64,000 bases of DNA from Sulfuriferula sp. AH1 (GCF_002162035.1 NZ_CP021138.1:1178001-1242000), one strand, 5' to 3'. Positions 46,797 to 57,458 are shown, counted from the first letter of the stretch. Made by a program: numbers and translations. Notes: generated by a model not told the origin, from the sequence alone.

Positions 46797-48356
46797 TTAT
46801 TCTGTGGAAGCGGCTGTATCGCTTTCGGCTTTGGCAGCCTTGGCGCGTTCAATGGCGGCTTGTATCGCTGCTTTCTTGGCGGCAGCGGCTGGATCATCAT
46901 CCGTTGCACTGTCGGCGGCCGGTTTGAGGGCAGCTTTCTGCGCCAGTTTTTCAGCGCGTTCCTGTTTTTCACGCCCGATCCGCGCCAGTCTGGTTTCATG
47001 GCGGTCGCGCGCATGGTCGGCGGCCTGCTGTTCTTTTTCCCTGGCGGAGATTTCGCTCTTGGCGTAGCGGTAATATTGCACCAGCGGAATGTGGCTGGGA
47101 CAGACATAACTGCAGCAGCCGCATTCTATGCAGTCGAATAGCTGGTATTTCTGGGCGCGGTCGAAATCCTTGCTGCGCGCGAACCAGAATAATTCCTGCG
47201 GTTGCAGATCCGCCGGACAGGCGTCGGCGCAGCGCGTGCAGCGTATGCACGGCATGGCTGGCGGTGGCGGCGGGAACAGTTTGGCGGATTTGACCAGTAT
47301 GCAATTGGTCGCCTTGACCACTGGCACATCGATCTGAGCAAGCTCAATTCCCATCATCGGGCCGCCCATCAGATAACCGCTCACCGGGTCGGCGCTGTTG
47401 CCGCTCAGCGCCACCAGCTCCTGGATCGGGGTGCCGATCAGGACTTCAAAATTCTGCGCCTGGGCGACATTTCCTGTTACCGTGACAATGCGCGATATCA
47501 GCGGTTCGCCATGGTTAACGGCACGGTGAATGGCGAGTGCGGTACCGACATTGAACGTCGCCACACCCACATCGGTAGAACGTCCGCCGGAGGGAACTTC
47601 CTTGCCGGTCAGGGTCTTGATCATCTGTTTGGCGCCGCCACCGGGGTAGAGGGTGGGGATGGTGATGATCTCTACCGGAAAGTCGCATCGCGCGGCTGCA
47701 CGTTGCATCGCGGCAATGGCTTGCGGTTTGTTGTCTTCGATGCCGACCAGTACGGTTTCCGCGCGCAGCATGAAGCGCATGATGGCCGCGCCTTGCAGGA
47801 TTTCTTCCGCGCGCTCGCGCATGGTCATGTCGTCGCAGGTGATCCAGGGTTCGCATTCGCCGCCATTGAGAAGCAGGGTTTGAACTTTTTGCGGTACCCC
47901 GGGATTGAGCTTGATAAACGTCGGGAACACCGCGCCGCCCAGGCCGGCTATTCCCATATCCCGCAAACGGTTGCGCAGTGCGCTGGCGTTCAGATTGCGG
48001 TAATCGATCGGCTTGCGTTCGATCCATTGATCCTGGCCATCGGGAGCGATATGGATGCAGATATCGCTCAGGCCGGACGGGTGAGGAATCGGATGCGGCG
48101 CTACTGCAGTCACTGTGCCGGATGTCGAGGCATGGGCGGCAACGGAAATATAACCGTCTGCCTCAGCGATAATTTGCCCTTTCAGGACCCGGTCTCCCAC
48201 ATTCACGCACGGCTTTGCAGGCTGCCCGATATGCTGACGCACCGGAACGATGACATGGCTGGGCATGGAGGCGATAGCAATAGGGTGCTGCGTGGAGACC
48301 TGCTTGTTTTCTTCGGGATGCACGCCGCCGTGGAATGAATGGATCCGATGACTCAT
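46797..48356 (-). CDS. rnfC: Rnf complex subunit RnfC
   Basis: The 519-residue protein has FMN/NADH-binding Nuo51-like sequence ([35 protein letters not shown]) and two 4Fe-4S clusters in [17 protein letters not shown] and [16 protein letters not shown]. The C-terminal 90 residues are Ala-Lys-Glu rich (about 430-519), a low-complexity tail common in RnfC of proteobacteria. The start [18 protein letters not shown] overlaps the rnfB stop by 4 bases. Confidence 0.94.
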   Translation of the reverse strand: MSHRIHSFHGGVHPEENKQVSTQHPIAIASMPSHVIVPVRQHIGQPAKPCVNVGDRVLKGQIIAEADGYISVAAHASTSGTVTAVAPHPIPHPSGLSDICIHIAPDGQDQWIERKPIDYRNLNASALRNRLRDMGIAGLGGAVFPTFIKLNPGVPQKVQTLLLNGGECEPWITCDDMTMRERAEEILQGAAIMRFMLRAETVLVGIEDNKPQAIAAMQRAAARCDFPVEIITIPTLYPGGGAKQMIKTLTGKEVPSGGRSTDVGVATFNVGTALAIHRAVNHGEPLISRIVTVTGNVAQAQNFEVLIGTPIQELVALSGNSADPVSGYLMGGPMMGIELAQIDVPVVKATNCILVKSAKLFPPPPPAMPCIRCTRCADACPADLQPQELFWFARSKDFDRAQKYQLFDCIECGCCSYVCPSHIPLVQYYRYAKSEISAREKEQQAADHARDRHETRLARIGREKQERAEKLAQKAALKPAADSATDDDPAAAAKKAAIQAAIERAKAAKAESDTAASTE

Positions 48357-48904
48357 GGTACTGGCCTCAATTCAATCACCGGGTATTTCCATTTCCATGT
48401 AGTCACATTCTCCGTTAATGGCTGCATGCTGATGCAATCGACAGGACATGGGGCGATGCACAATTCGCAGCCCGTGCACTCGTTGGCGATGACTGTGTGC
48501 ATCTGCTTGGCAGCGCCCAGAATGGCATCTACCGGACATGCCTGAATGCATAAGGTGCAGCCGATGCAGACGGCTTCATCGATGACGGCAACCGATTTCG
48601 GTTTCGGCTCGCCATGTTCTGCATTCAGGGGCTTGAATTCGACGCCGAGAAGGTCGGCGAGCTTGCGTATGCCATCCTCGCCGCCGGGCGGGCACTGGTT
48701 GATATCGGCAGTGCCCGCGGCAATGGCTTCTGCGTAAGGCTTGCAGCCGGGAAAGCTGCATTGACCGCACTGGGTCTGCGGCAGGATGGCGTCGATTTTT
48801 TCGACGATAGGGTCTTCCTGAACCTTGAACTTGACCGCGGCATATCCCAAAGCGGCGCCCAGGAATATCGCCAGGCCCGACATTACTAAAATGGCAGATA
48901 GCAC
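48353..48904 (-). CDS. rnfB: Rnf complex subunit RnfB
   Basis: The 183-residue protein has an N-terminal membrane helix, a [16 protein letters not shown] iron-sulphur domain with a third Cys in NQCPPGG, and two ferredoxin clusters ([16 protein letters not shown] and [16 protein letters not shown]). It would receive electrons from ferredoxin. It overlaps rnfC and sits immediately after rnfA (one base before). Confidence 0.94.
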   Translation of the reverse strand: MLSAILVMSGLAIFLGAALGYAAVKFKVQEDPIVEKIDAILPQTQCGQCSFPGCKPYAEAIAAGTADINQCPPGGEDGIRKLADLLGVEFKPLNAEHGEPKPKSVAVIDEAVCIGCTLCIQACPVDAILGAAKQMHTVIANECTGCELCIAPCPVDCISMQPLTENVTTWKWKYPVIELRPVP

Positions 48905-49486
48905 TTATTTCACCATTCCGGCAAAGCCCATAAACGCCAGGCTCATTAATCCTGCCGTGATCATCGCAATACTGGTACCGCGGAATGCCGCCGGGATGTC
49001 GGCGCCGTCCAGGCGTTCGCGCAATCCGGCAAATAGGATCAGCACCATGGAGAAACCGACGGCGCCGCCGAAACCGAAAAACAGGGACTGTACGAAGTTA
49101 TGCTGGGCCTGGACATTGAGCAGGGGAATGCCCAATACGGCGCAATTGGTGGTGATTAACGGCAAATAAATACCCAGTACGCGGAACAGGACGGGGCTGG
49201 TTTTGCGCACAAACATTTCGGTGAAACCGACTATGCCGGCTATGACGACGATAAATGACAAGGTGCGCAAATAGCTTAAATCCGGACCAAGCAGGTACTC
49301 GTTGATCAGATAGCTGGAGCCTGAGCCCAGTGTTAGCACAAAAGTGGTTGCTGCGCCCATGCCCACAGCGGTTTCCAGACTTTTGGAGACACCCATGAAT
49401 GGGCATAACCCAAGTATTTTCGCCATGATGATGTTGTTGACGAAAACGGTGCCGACCAAAATCAATAAATAGCTCTGGATATCCAT
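48905..49486 (-). CDS. rnfA: Rnf complex subunit RnfA
   Basis: The 193-residue six-helix membrane protein has [19 protein letters not shown] and the TNCAVLG motif; one Cys of each conserved pair binds a [2Fe-2S] cluster between RnfA and RnfE in the family. It starts the operon, and a good promoter lies 28 bases before it. Confidence 0.94.
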   Translation of the reverse strand: MDIQSYLLILVGTVFVNNIIMAKILGLCPFMGVSKSLETAVGMGAATTFVLTLGSGSSYLINEYLLGPDLSYLRTLSFIVVIAGIVGFTEMFVRKTSPVLFRVLGIYLPLITTNCAVLGIPLLNVQAQHNFVQSLFFGFGGAVGFSMVLILFAGLRERLDGADIPAAFRGTSIAMITAGLMSLAFMGFAGMVK

Positions 49487-49513
49487 AATGTGAGTGTCAA
49501 TGCAAGAGGTGGA

Positions 49514-49542
49514 ATTATCCGTTGCTTAGCGCTAATTTTCAA
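49514..49542 (-). promoter_or_regulatory. promoter of the rnf operon
   Basis: Minus strand TTGAAA, 17-base spacer, GATAAT, ending 28 bases before the rnfA start. Confidence 0.7.
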
Positions 49543-49576
49543 CCATGCTGCAGGAATAGTTACCTATCCTGAAATT

Positions 49577-51358
49577 TTAATGATAAGACACTGACGTCAG
49601 GCTGACGATATTGTTCGGGGAGTTGTGCAGAGGGTGGAGAAAAGACCGTATGCTCTGTGCCCGGCAGGAATAATTCCAGCCTGGGCGCTTCGACAGGGGG
49701 ATGAAGTGCACATTGCGGATAACCAGATTGCTGGGCACTTGCGGCGCACGGGCAGGATGCAGGTGGATAATTTCGTGGGTAATGCGCTGCCACGCATCTA
49801 TCATGTCCGTTGGATCAGTATCATCCATCCACAATGCGATTGTGTAGTTGGCGGTGAATCCGACAGCGTACTGAGCATTGGTGTTTAGTGCATAATAATC
49901 ATTGGCATTAATATTGATTTCAGGGTTTCTGGAATCCAGAGGCTGACCGGTCATGATATTGCTTATGATTGCAGCGACTTTTGCCGGCATCACGCGCTGG
50001 GATTTGTTAAGACCGGCTACATGAAAACTGGCTGGGCGGTACAGTCCATTATCGACGATTGCCTGATACGCATTGGCAATGGTGAGCAAGGTATTGGATT
50101 CATCAGCGGGATGCAGGCCCAGCAGACGTAAACGTTCGCCGTAATCAGCTCTCGGCAACATGTTCAGTACACGCAATGCGGGCGCCTTGAGTCCGGCATG
50201 CAGTGCGGTGCGGACACTGACCCATGCATGGACAGGCGTGTTCATCATGTAATCGGGGTAGGTTGCATCGGTTGCGATTGGTAGTGCTGTGTTGTCCAGT
50301 AGCGTTGCTGCAGTTAACAGTTTTTGTTCTATCGCCAGCCCGTATATGAATGGCTGTAACAGCGAGTCGACAGGATGTGCGGTGATGATGTTGTTAACAT
50401 TATTACCTACGTTGACGTAAGCGAGAATTTCCGCGGTGTTGTTGTCGAGGACGACTGCGGCTGCCGATGTGGCCATGGGATTTTTTTGTAAATCGGACAA
50501 GACCGTGTTTTGCAACTGGGCATCGAGACTGGATACGATGCGTTGTCCCGGCGTGTGCAGTAATTGTTTTGCCGCTTCAGGGGCAATCGCAACGGCAAAT
50601 GTCACCTTGGGTTGGGCATGCAGCTGGCGCAGGCTCAGGGCGGTAATATCTGCGCAATCGGGGCGGGGCGGATGCAATCGCGCGGCAACGCCGCAAGCAC
50701 GTTCAGCCACAATGCCCGGTTTGGCGTTGGGTCCGCGTAACAGTGCGGCGAGTATGCTTGCCTCGCTGGCGTTGAGAGCCGATGGTGTTTTGTTAAATAA
50801 TGCCGATGTGGCCGCGTTGATGCCATACAGGTTGGAGCGGAAATCGACCAGATTCAAGTAGGCTTCCAGTATTTGTGGTTTGCTCCAGTGTCTTTCCAGC
50901 TGCCGGGCTGCGCGGATTTGTTCCCATTTCTGCTTATAGGTGCGCCCACCAGCACTCCACGTGAGGGTAGGGTCTAACAGCCCCGCGAGTTGCATGGTCA
51001 GCGTGGACGCTCCGCGGTGGGTGTTGTGCACCAGGTTTTCCCATGCAGCGCCAGCCATTGCCCGCCAATCGACGCCCTCGTGCTGGAAGAAACGACGATC
51101 TTCCGACACCAGCAGGGCATCTTGTATTGCCGGGGATAAATCTTGCAGGGTTACCCAGGGTAAACGCTGAATGCTGCGGTCAAGCTGCAATGTTTGTAAT
51201 GTTTCGCCGTTGCGGTCGAGTAATGTCGCATAGCTCGAGTGGTGCTGAGCGCGCACTTTCTGGAAACTCGGCAAAGCTGCGGCATGAACATGGCTGCTGA
51301 TCAGGAGGGTCTGCAGTAATAGAAGACGGCCGGATGCTATTTTAATGCTTGCACGCAT
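49577..51358 (-). CDS. pbpC: PBP1C-like glycosyltransferase with degenerate transpeptidase domain
   Basis: The 593-residue protein has a signal-like N-terminus ([18 protein letters not shown]), then a complete GT51 domain: catalytic Glu86 in [28 protein letters not shown] at 115-125 and the [20 protein letters not shown] region at 179-198. The second half aligns with the PBP1C transpeptidase, but the SxxK motif reads SLLQ (332-335), SxN reads GLK (389-391) and KTG reads NTNAQ (492-496). The usual C-terminal BiPBP domain is also lacking (E. coli PBP1C has about 770 residues). It should still polymerise glycan strands but not crosslink them. It overlaps pyrD by 22 bases. Confidence 0.85.
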   Translation of the reverse strand: MRASIKIASGRLLLLQTLLISSHVHAAALPSFQKVRAQHHSSYATLLDRNGETLQTLQLDRSIQRLPWVTLQDLSPAIQDALLVSEDRRFFQHEGVDWRAMAGAAWENLVHNTHRGASTLTMQLAGLLDPTLTWSAGGRTYKQKWEQIRAARQLERHWSKPQILEAYLNLVDFRSNLYGINAATSALFNKTPSALNASEASILAALLRGPNAKPGIVAERACGVAARLHPPRPDCADITALSLRQLHAQPKVTFAVAIAPEAAKQLLHTPGQRIVSSLDAQLQNTVLSDLQKNPMATSAAAVVLDNNTAEILAYVNVGNNVNNIITAHPVDSLLQPFIYGLAIEQKLLTAATLLDNTALPIATDATYPDYMMNTPVHAWVSVRTALHAGLKAPALRVLNMLPRADYGERLRLLGLHPADESNTLLTIANAYQAIVDNGLYRPASFHVAGLNKSQRVMPAKVAAIISNIMTGQPLDSRNPEININANDYYALNTNAQYAVGFTANYTIALWMDDTDPTDMIDAWQRITHEIIHLHPARAPQVPSNLVIRNVHFIPLSKRPGWNYSCRAQSIRSFLHPLHNSPNNIVSLTSVSYH

Positions 51359-52347
51359 TCGCGGATGAGGGCAGGGCCACGATAAATCAGCCCGGTATAG
51401 ATTTGAATCAGGTCTGCGCCGGCATTTATTTTTTCCTGCGCATGTTGTCCGTGCATGATGCCGCCTACACCGATGATGGGCACTTCGCCCGCCAGCATGT
51501 TGGCCAGTCTGGTAACGATCCGTGTTGCGGTGAGTCGAATGGGGGTGCCGGATAAGCCTCCGGTTTCGTTGCCGTGTGCGAATTTGCTTACACCGCGTCG
51601 GGACAAAGTGGTATTGGTAGCGATGACGGCGTCGAAACGGTGCTGCTTGAGCTGTTGCGCAATATCGGCAAGCTGTTCGTCATTCAGATCGGGGGCGATT
51701 TTAAGCGCTATCGGCACGTAGCGGCCATGCTGGTTGGCGAGTCGCGTTTGTTCGGCTTTGAGTTTGCCGAGCAAGTCGGACAGTGCGTCGGCTGATTGCA
51801 AATCGCGTAGATTCTTGGTGTTGGGTGAGGAAATGTTGACTGTCACATAACTGGCGTAGGGATAGACTGCGGTCAGGCAAGTTAAATAATCCTCTGCGGC
51901 CCGCTCTATCGGCGTATCGAAGTTCTTGCCGATATTGATGCCGAGAACGCCCCTGTAGCTTGCGTTTTTCACATTGCGGATGAGCTGTTCTACGCCGTCA
52001 TTATTGAAACCCATGCGGTTGATGATGGCTTGGGCTTCGGGAATGCGGAACAATCGCGGTTTAGGGTTGCCGGGCTGAGGACGCGGGGTAACGGTACCTA
52101 TTTCGATAAAACCGAAACCAAGTGCGGCAAGTGCGTCGATATAGGCGCCGTTTTTGTCCAGCCCGGCAGCCAGACCGACTGCATTCGGAAAGTGGATACC
52201 CATTATTTCCACGGGTTTGCCTGCATGAGGGCGCGCAATGAGCGGAATCAATCCGAGCTTGTATGCGGTATTTAATGCGGCCAGACCAGCGTGGTGTGCT
52301 TTCTCGGCATCGAGTTGAAAAAACAGGGGGCGAAGTAATGAGTACAT
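51337..52347 (-). CDS. pyrD: dihydroorotate dehydrogenase (quinone), class 2
   Basis: The 336-residue protein is a class 2 enzyme of pyrimidine synthesis, membrane-associated and quinone-linked. It has the N-terminal amphipathic extension ([21 protein letters not shown]), [46 protein letters not shown] with the catalytic Ser of this class, and [19 protein letters not shown]. The 3' end overlaps the PBP1C-like gene, suggesting cotranscription. Confidence 0.96.
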   Translation of the reverse strand: MYSLLRPLFFQLDAEKAHHAGLAALNTAYKLGLIPLIARPHAGKPVEIMGIHFPNAVGLAAGLDKNGAYIDALAALGFGFIEIGTVTPRPQPGNPKPRLFRIPEAQAIINRMGFNNDGVEQLIRNVKNASYRGVLGINIGKNFDTPIERAAEDYLTCLTAVYPYASYVTVNISSPNTKNLRDLQSADALSDLLGKLKAEQTRLANQHGRYVPIALKIAPDLNDEQLADIAQQLKQHRFDAVIATNTTLSRRGVSKFAHGNETGGLSGTPIRLTATRIVTRLANMLAGEVPIIGVGGIMHGQHAQEKINAGADLIQIYTGLIYRGPALIRECVQALK

Positions 52348-52378
52348 TGGCGTATTCTAGCTGATGACCGTCAAAATA

Positions 52379-52406
52379 AAAATCGCCATGATGACATGGC
52401 GATTTT
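52379..52406 (-). terminator. intrinsic terminator of the pyruvate dehydrogenase operon
   Basis: A perfect 12-base stem AAAATCGCCATG (52379-52390) / CATGGCGATTTT (52395-52406) with a 4-base loop; on the minus strand it runs on into TTTTTATTTT. It lies 28 bases after the aceF-lpd stop. Confidence 0.9.
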
Positions 52407-52433
52407 CAGGGTTGCAACAAACACTGTTATTTC

Positions 52434-55376
52434 TTATTTTTTGGCAGTACGCCGCAGGCGTGACAATAAACGCCGTGCCAATTCGCCGAACAACTCGGTT
52501 TGAGTCGGGTGCGGGTGTATCGCTTGCGCCACCTGTTTCAATGTCATGCCTGCCGAAACCATCATCACAGCTTCGCCGATCAGGGTATCGGTGTGCTCGG
52601 TGAGGAAGTGCACGCCGATGATTTTGCTGGTGGCCTTATCGGCAACCAGCTTGATCATGCCATGCGTCTCGCCGGTAATCATGGCCTTGGCATCTATGCT
52701 CATCGGCATTTTGGCCTCAACCGCATCGATGCCGCGTGCCTTGGCCTGTGCGGTGGAAAGCCCGACAAAACCGGCTTGCGGACGGCTGAAGGTCACGCCG
52801 CAATCCAGATCCTGATTGTACTGATGGTCTTCACCGAGCAGATTGCTGGCTGCAACACGCCCCTGAGTGGCTGCGGTATGGGCCAGCATGTAACCGCCAA
52901 TGACATCGCCGACAGCATAAATGTGCGGCACGCTGCTGCGACCCCGGTTATCAACCTTGATGGCTGCGCCATCGAGCTGTACGCCGGCGGATGCCAGATT
53001 GAGTTTGCTGGTGTCCGGGCGCTTGCCTGTGGCCATCAGCACATAATCGCAGGCAAATTGCTGTGCATTGCCGTCGCTGTCCGCGTAGGCAACATTCATC
53101 GCACCGGCATTGCCGCTGATCTGGCTGATCTTGGCGCTGGTGACTACGCTGAATTCCTGCTTCAGAATGTCCACCAGTTGCTTGGCGATTTCGTCTTCCA
53201 CTTCGGCCAGGATACGGTCTTTGGCTTCAAGCATGAGGATTTCGGTACCGAAATCACGGAAGATTTGCGCCATTTCCACCCCGATGACACCGCCGCCGAT
53301 GATTGCCATTTTTTTCGGCGGTGCAGGCAGGTTCCAGATGGTGTCGGAAGTGATTACGCCGCCATTGGACAGACTGTCCATGGCGCCGGGGATAGGCGGT
53401 ACGAAAGGCGGGGCGCCGGTCGCAATCACCGCAGCGCCGAAACGCAGCGTATAGGCGTCGCCTTGCGGTGGCTGAACGCGTATGGTGTGCTCGTCGACGA
53501 AGGATGCAAAACCTTCGCGTACGTCGATTTTGACGCCTTTGTCGGTTTTCAGCGCAAGCTCGCCACGTGTTTGCAAAATGGTCTTGCGATGCTGTTCCAG
53601 CGTGGCCCAGTCGAGCTTGGCCTGATTGGTGCCGGTGACGCCTTTCTCGGCATCGTGCGCGCGATCGCGGATCAGATCGGCGCCATGGCGCCACGCTTTG
53701 GACGGGATGCAGCCACGCCACAGGCATTCGCCGCCAGGCAGGGGCGCATTGTTGATCATGGCGACTTTGACGCCATGTTCGATCAGGTCGCGGGCGCAAT
53801 CTTCTCCGCCGGGACCGCCGCCAATGACGATGACCGGGAAGTCCCAGTCGCCTTCGGGAATGGGCGAAGCGGCAGCGACATCCATCCAGCTTTCAGGCTG
53901 CTCGATGATTTTCTTGAGGTCGGCCAGATAAGCGGCAACGTGCGCGCCATTGACCACGCGATGGTCTGCTGTGATGTTGACTGGCATGCCGTCGGCGCCG
54001 GTCGCGGCAATCGCCATGATCGCGGCAATGCCTGGGGTCGGGATGGCGGTGAAATGCGTTACTCCGAACATGCCCATGTTGGAGATGGTGAAGGTCGGGT
54101 TGGCATATTCTGCGGGTGCCAGTTTGCGTGCGCGTGCGCGCGGCATGAGGTCTGACCAGGCGGCTTGCAGTTCTTCCAGCGATTTCTGTTCGATGCCATG
54201 CAATATGGGCACGACCAGACCGCCGCCATCCGCCGCTACGGCAATGCCGAAGTTATGTTCGCTGCGCTCGACGATCTTGTCCACCGGCTGATAACAATTG
54301 TTCAGGGTCGGGTGCTTGAGCATCGCCATCGAGCAGGCTTTGGCAATGGCCACGGTAACCGATACTTTGCGGGCCTTGGCTGCGGCTATGAGTTTTTCCG
54401 GCTTGATGTTGAATGTGACATCGAATGTCGGCAGGGTCAGCGCGGCGGTCATGGAATGGGCAACAGCTTTTTCCATGGAAGTCATTGGGCGGCCGGTGCC
54501 GGGCACTTCTACTTGCGGCAAGGAATGCGCAACTTCTTTCATGCTCGGGCGTGCCTGAGCTACGTCCTGGGCAACGATGACGCCATTGGGTCCTGTGCCG
54601 CTCAGGCTGCTTAAGGTGACACCCATCTGTCCGGCTATCTTGCGTGCATAAGGACTGGCCTGGCGCCCGCTCGGACGCGGCGCAGGCGCTGCACCGGGAT
54701 GACTGACCGGGAGGGCGGCAACGGGCGCGGCAGCCGAAATAACCGATTTGTCTTTCTGGTGATGCGCTTCGACTACTTTATGGGAGCTCGACAGCGTGAC
54801 TTCGGTGTCGTTGACCTGTGCGGCATCACTGACGATGAACGCCATAGGATGAGCGACTTGTATGGTGCTGCCTGTACCAGCGAGCGGGCCGGACAAAAAA
54901 CCTTCCTGGAAAACTTCGACGTCCATGATGGCTTTGTCGGTTTCGACAGTGGCGACGATATCGCCGCGCTTGATCACGTCACCAATCTGCTTTTCCCAGG
55001 TGACCACGATGCCTTCGGTCATGGTGTCGGAAAGCTGCGGCATGACGATAGCAATGCCAGCGTGATGCGGGATCATCTCGGTTGGTGCGATATCGGTAAC
55101 GACTTCATCGCTGGCAATGTTCAAATCGCCCAAGGTGTCGGTAATGTAACCCATGGCTCCGGCGACCGGCACTGTCGCGCCGATTTCGCTAAGCGGGCCG
55201 GCAAGATAGCCGGCCTTGAAAACTTCGACATCCATGATGGCTTTATCGGTTTCGACGGTCGCGACGATATCGCCGCGTTCGACTCTATCGCCGATTTGTT
55301 TTTCCCACGTAACCACAACGCCTTCGGTCATGGTGTCGGAGAGTTGTGGCATGGTAATGACGTAATGTGCAGACAT
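52434..55376 (-). CDS. aceF: pyruvate dehydrogenase E2-E3 fusion (dihydrolipoamide acetyltransferase / dehydrogenase)
   Basis: One 980-residue frame holds a whole E2 and a whole E3. Two lipoyl domains (5-80 and 108-184, lipoyl Lys45 and Lys148 in ETDKAIMDVEVF) are followed by a peripheral-subunit-binding domain (239-271, SPYARKIAGQMGV), the acetyltransferase core (about 297-500, catalytic His472 in DHRVVNGAHV), then the dehydrogenase (514-980) with IVIGGGPGGEDCARD, the redox Cys551/Cys556 (GGECLWRGCIPSK), and the C-terminal base His956 with Glu961 (HPHPTQTELFGE). E2 normally forms a 24- or 60-mer, so the fusion would carry one E3 on every chain. It is last in pdhA-pdhB-aceF/lpd. Confidence 0.93.
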   Translation of the reverse strand: MSAHYVITMPQLSDTMTEGVVVTWEKQIGDRVERGDIVATVETDKAIMDVEVFKAGYLAGPLSEIGATVPVAGAMGYITDTLGDLNIASDEVVTDIAPTEMIPHHAGIAIVMPQLSDTMTEGIVVTWEKQIGDVIKRGDIVATVETDKAIMDVEVFQEGFLSGPLAGTGSTIQVAHPMAFIVSDAAQVNDTEVTLSSSHKVVEAHHQKDKSVISAAAPVAALPVSHPGAAPAPRPSGRQASPYARKIAGQMGVTLSSLSGTGPNGVIVAQDVAQARPSMKEVAHSLPQVEVPGTGRPMTSMEKAVAHSMTAALTLPTFDVTFNIKPEKLIAAAKARKVSVTVAIAKACSMAMLKHPTLNNCYQPVDKIVERSEHNFGIAVAADGGGLVVPILHGIEQKSLEELQAAWSDLMPRARARKLAPAEYANPTFTISNMGMFGVTHFTAIPTPGIAAIMAIAATGADGMPVNITADHRVVNGAHVAAYLADLKKIIEQPESWMDVAAASPIPEGDWDFPVIVIGGGPGGEDCARDLIEHGVKVAMINNAPLPGGECLWRGCIPSKAWRHGADLIRDRAHDAEKGVTGTNQAKLDWATLEQHRKTILQTRGELALKTDKGVKIDVREGFASFVDEHTIRVQPPQGDAYTLRFGAAVIATGAPPFVPPIPGAMDSLSNGGVITSDTIWNLPAPPKKMAIIGGGVIGVEMAQIFRDFGTEILMLEAKDRILAEVEDEIAKQLVDILKQEFSVVTSAKISQISGNAGAMNVAYADSDGNAQQFACDYVLMATGKRPDTSKLNLASAGVQLDGAAIKVDNRGRSSVPHIYAVGDVIGGYMLAHTAATQGRVAASNLLGEDHQYNQDLDCGVTFSRPQAGFVGLSTAQAKARGIDAVEAKMPMSIDAKAMITGETHGMIKLVADKATSKIIGVHFLTEHTDTLIGEAVMMVSAGMTLKQVAQAIHPHPTQTELFGELARRLLSRLRRTAKK
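54825..55364 (-). repeat. duplicated lipoyl-domain coding segment
   Basis: The two lipoyl domains of the E2-E3 fusion (about 55364-55137 and 55055-54825) are close copies in protein and DNA (MPQLSDTMTEG, VTWEKQIGD, RGDIVATVETDKAIMDVEVF in both), separated by a linker of about 27 residues. The similarity suggests a recent internal duplication or gene conversion. Confidence 0.8.
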
Positions 55377-55451
55377 GCTTGGTTCCTTGAATCGTGGCCG
55401 CCAGGCAGATGTTATGCTTCCTGGCGGGTACGTTTGAGACAGTCGAAGAGG

Positions 55452-56435
55452 TCAGGCTTTACCAAATAGCTTGAGTACAGCATTGACCACGTCTTCGTGA
55501 TCAGGTATCGCCGCCATTTCCAATTTGTGGTTGTACGGCTGGGGTACCAATGCGGAGTGTACGCGTACAGGGGCCGCATCCAGGTCGAAAAAGCATTCTT
55601 CATTGAGGATGGCGATGACTTCCGAACCAACGCCAACCGGCGCTTCATCTTCTTCGGCAATCACTGCGCGATGGGTTTTGCAGACTGATTTCTTGATGCC
55701 GGCGCGGTCCAGCGGCGCCAGCGAGTACAGATCCACGACTTCTGCGGAGATGCCGTATTGTTTATCCAGAATCTCGGCGGCTTTCAGACACCAGTGCACG
55801 GAGATGTTGTAGCCGAACAGGGTGACGTCGTTACCGCTGCGGGCGATTTCGGAGCCTTCCAGCGGATGGAAGTATTCTTCATCAGGCACTTCGCCCTTCA
55901 TGTTGTACATGAGTTCGTGCTCGTTGATGAACACGGGGTCGTCGCTACGGATGGCCGATTTCAACAGGCCGTAAGCCTGCTTGGGGTTGGATGGCGTGAC
56001 TACGCGCAATCCGGCGATACCCATGAATACCTTTTCCATGCGGGCAGAGTGCTGAGCGCCAAGCTGGTGGGCAGTGCCGCCTGCGGAACGGAACACGCAT
56101 GGGGCAGTAAGCTGTCCGCCGGACATGTAGCGTACTTTGGCTGCGGAGTTGAACATCTGATCCATTGCCAGCCAGGCGAAATTGACCGACATGATTTCAA
56201 TGATGGGACGGATACCTAAAAATGATGCACCGATACCGAGGCCGGTATAACCGCCTTCGGAAATAGGAGTGTCCATGACGCGTTTTTCGCCGTATTTCTC
56301 ATACAGGCCTTTGGTGGCTTTATATGTACCGCCAGCCACGCCGATGTCTTCACCCATACAGATAACGAGTGGATCGCGCGCCATTTCTTCGTCATGTGCG
56401 CGCTGGATTGCTTCCCAATACATTATTTCAGCCAT
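55452..56435 (-). CDS. pdhB: pyruvate dehydrogenase E1 beta subunit
   Basis: The 327-residue protein pairs with the E1 alpha subunit to bind thiamine diphosphate. It has YWEAIQRAHDEEMARDP, MGEDIGVAGGTYKATKGLYE, TPISEGGYTGLGIGASFLG (with the cofactor-activating Glu) and EEDEAPVGVGSEVIAIL. An E1 alpha/beta complex of this type could also be acetoin dehydrogenase, but the lipoyl E2 plus E3 fusion downstream argues for a 2-oxoacid complex. It is 75 bases before aceF-lpd. Confidence 0.92.
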   Translation of the reverse strand: MAEIMYWEAIQRAHDEEMARDPLVICMGEDIGVAGGTYKATKGLYEKYGEKRVMDTPISEGGYTGLGIGASFLGIRPIIEIMSVNFAWLAMDQMFNSAAKVRYMSGGQLTAPCVFRSAGGTAHQLGAQHSARMEKVFMGIAGLRVVTPSNPKQAYGLLKSAIRSDDPVFINEHELMYNMKGEVPDEEYFHPLEGSEIARSGNDVTLFGYNISVHWCLKAAEILDKQYGISAEVVDLYSLAPLDRAGIKKSVCKTHRAVIAEEDEAPVGVGSEVIAILNEECFFDLDAAPVRVHSALVPQPYNHKLEMAAIPDHEDVVNAVLKLFGKA

Positions 56436-56498
56436 GCTTTATTCCTTTAATTCTTAATCCGTTTAGGCGACAGCGCAGGATGACCATCGCCATTGCGT

Positions 56499-57458
56499 TT
56501 ATGCCAACACGTATTTTTCCAGATCGGTAACGTTAGGTTCGGGGGATTCTTCGGCGAATTTGATGACTTCGCTTTCAATGTAGTCGTCAGTCGATTTCTC
56601 GATCTGGGTAAATTCATCCATGGTCAATGCGCCGGCACTAATCAGACGGTCGCGCAGGATGTTGAGCGGGTCGCGCTGTTTCCACTCTTCTTCTTCTTCG
56701 CGGCTACGATAGCCGCGGGAATCCGACATCGAGTGTCCGCGGTAACGATAGGTCATCAATTCGAGGAAATAGGGGCCTTTGCCGCTGCGAACGTAATCGA
56801 CCGCGGTTTTGGCATGGGCGTAGACCACGTCAATGTCTTGTCCGTCGCACTGGGCAGCTTCGATGTTATAGGCGCAGGCGCGCTTGAACTGATCAAGTAC
56901 GGCGGTGGAGCGGTGGATTGCGGTGCCGATGCCGTACTGGTTGTTTTCGCAAACGAATAGAACAGGCAGGTTCCACACCTTGGCCATGTTCAGGGTTTCA
57001 TGGAATACACCCTGGTTGTTGGCGGCGTCACCGAGGAAGCAGATAGCGATTTCGTCACCGCCTTTGAGCTGGATGCCCTTGGCGATGCCGGCAGCGAGCG
57101 GGAAGGGACCGCCAACCAGCGCATAACCGCCCATGAAGCGATGGGCGACGTCGAAAATGTGCATGGAACCGCCGCGGCCTTTGGAGCACCCGGTTTCCTT
57201 GCCGTAGAGCTCGGCCATAACCACTTTGGGGTCGGTACCGCATTTGATGGCATGGACGTGATCGCGATAGCCGGTGATCACGTAGTCGTGACCGGGGCGA
57301 GCGGCTTCCATTACGCCGTTACAGCAGGCTTCCTGACCGGGATAGAGGTGGAGAAAGCCACCAATCTTGCGTTCAATATAAGCCTGATAGCAGCGTTCTT
57401 CAAAGCGGCGATGCAGCACCATTTCGCGCAACACGCGCTTTTTGTCGTCCAATGTCAT
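56499..57458 (-). CDS. pdhA: pyruvate dehydrogenase E1 alpha subunit
   Basis: The 319-residue protein has the PdhA plan: FEERCYQAYIERKIGGFLH, GYRDHVHAIKCGTDPK, GRGGSMHIFDVAHRFMGGYA, the thiamine-diphosphate/magnesium motif GDAANNQGVFHETLNMA (with NN ending the pattern) and TYRYRGHSMSDS. I use the ATG at 57458 (MTLDDKKRVL), with GGAAGA before it, instead of an in-frame ATG 42 bases upstream. It is the first gene of the operon and has its own promoter with a possible operator. Confidence 0.92.
   Translation of the reverse strand: MTLDDKKRVLREMVLHRRFEERCYQAYIERKIGGFLHLYPGQEACCNGVMEAARPGHDYVITGYRDHVHAIKCGTDPKVVMAELYGKETGCSKGRGGSMHIFDVAHRFMGGYALVGGPFPLAAGIAKGIQLKGGDEIAICFLGDAANNQGVFHETLNMAKVWNLPVLFVCENNQYGIGTAIHRSTAVLDQFKRACAYNIEAAQCDGQDIDVVYAHAKTAVDYVRSGKGPYFLELMTYRYRGHSMSDSRGYRSREEEEEWKQRDPLNILRDRLISAGALTMDEFTQIEKSTDDYIESEVIKFAEESPEPNVTDLEKYVLA

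Noticed and set aside
46790-47107. N-terminal extension of RnfD
   Set aside because: It runs antisense-free but through the 3' end of rnfC in another frame and has no Rnf similarity; the MLSSPYINEK start fits the family.
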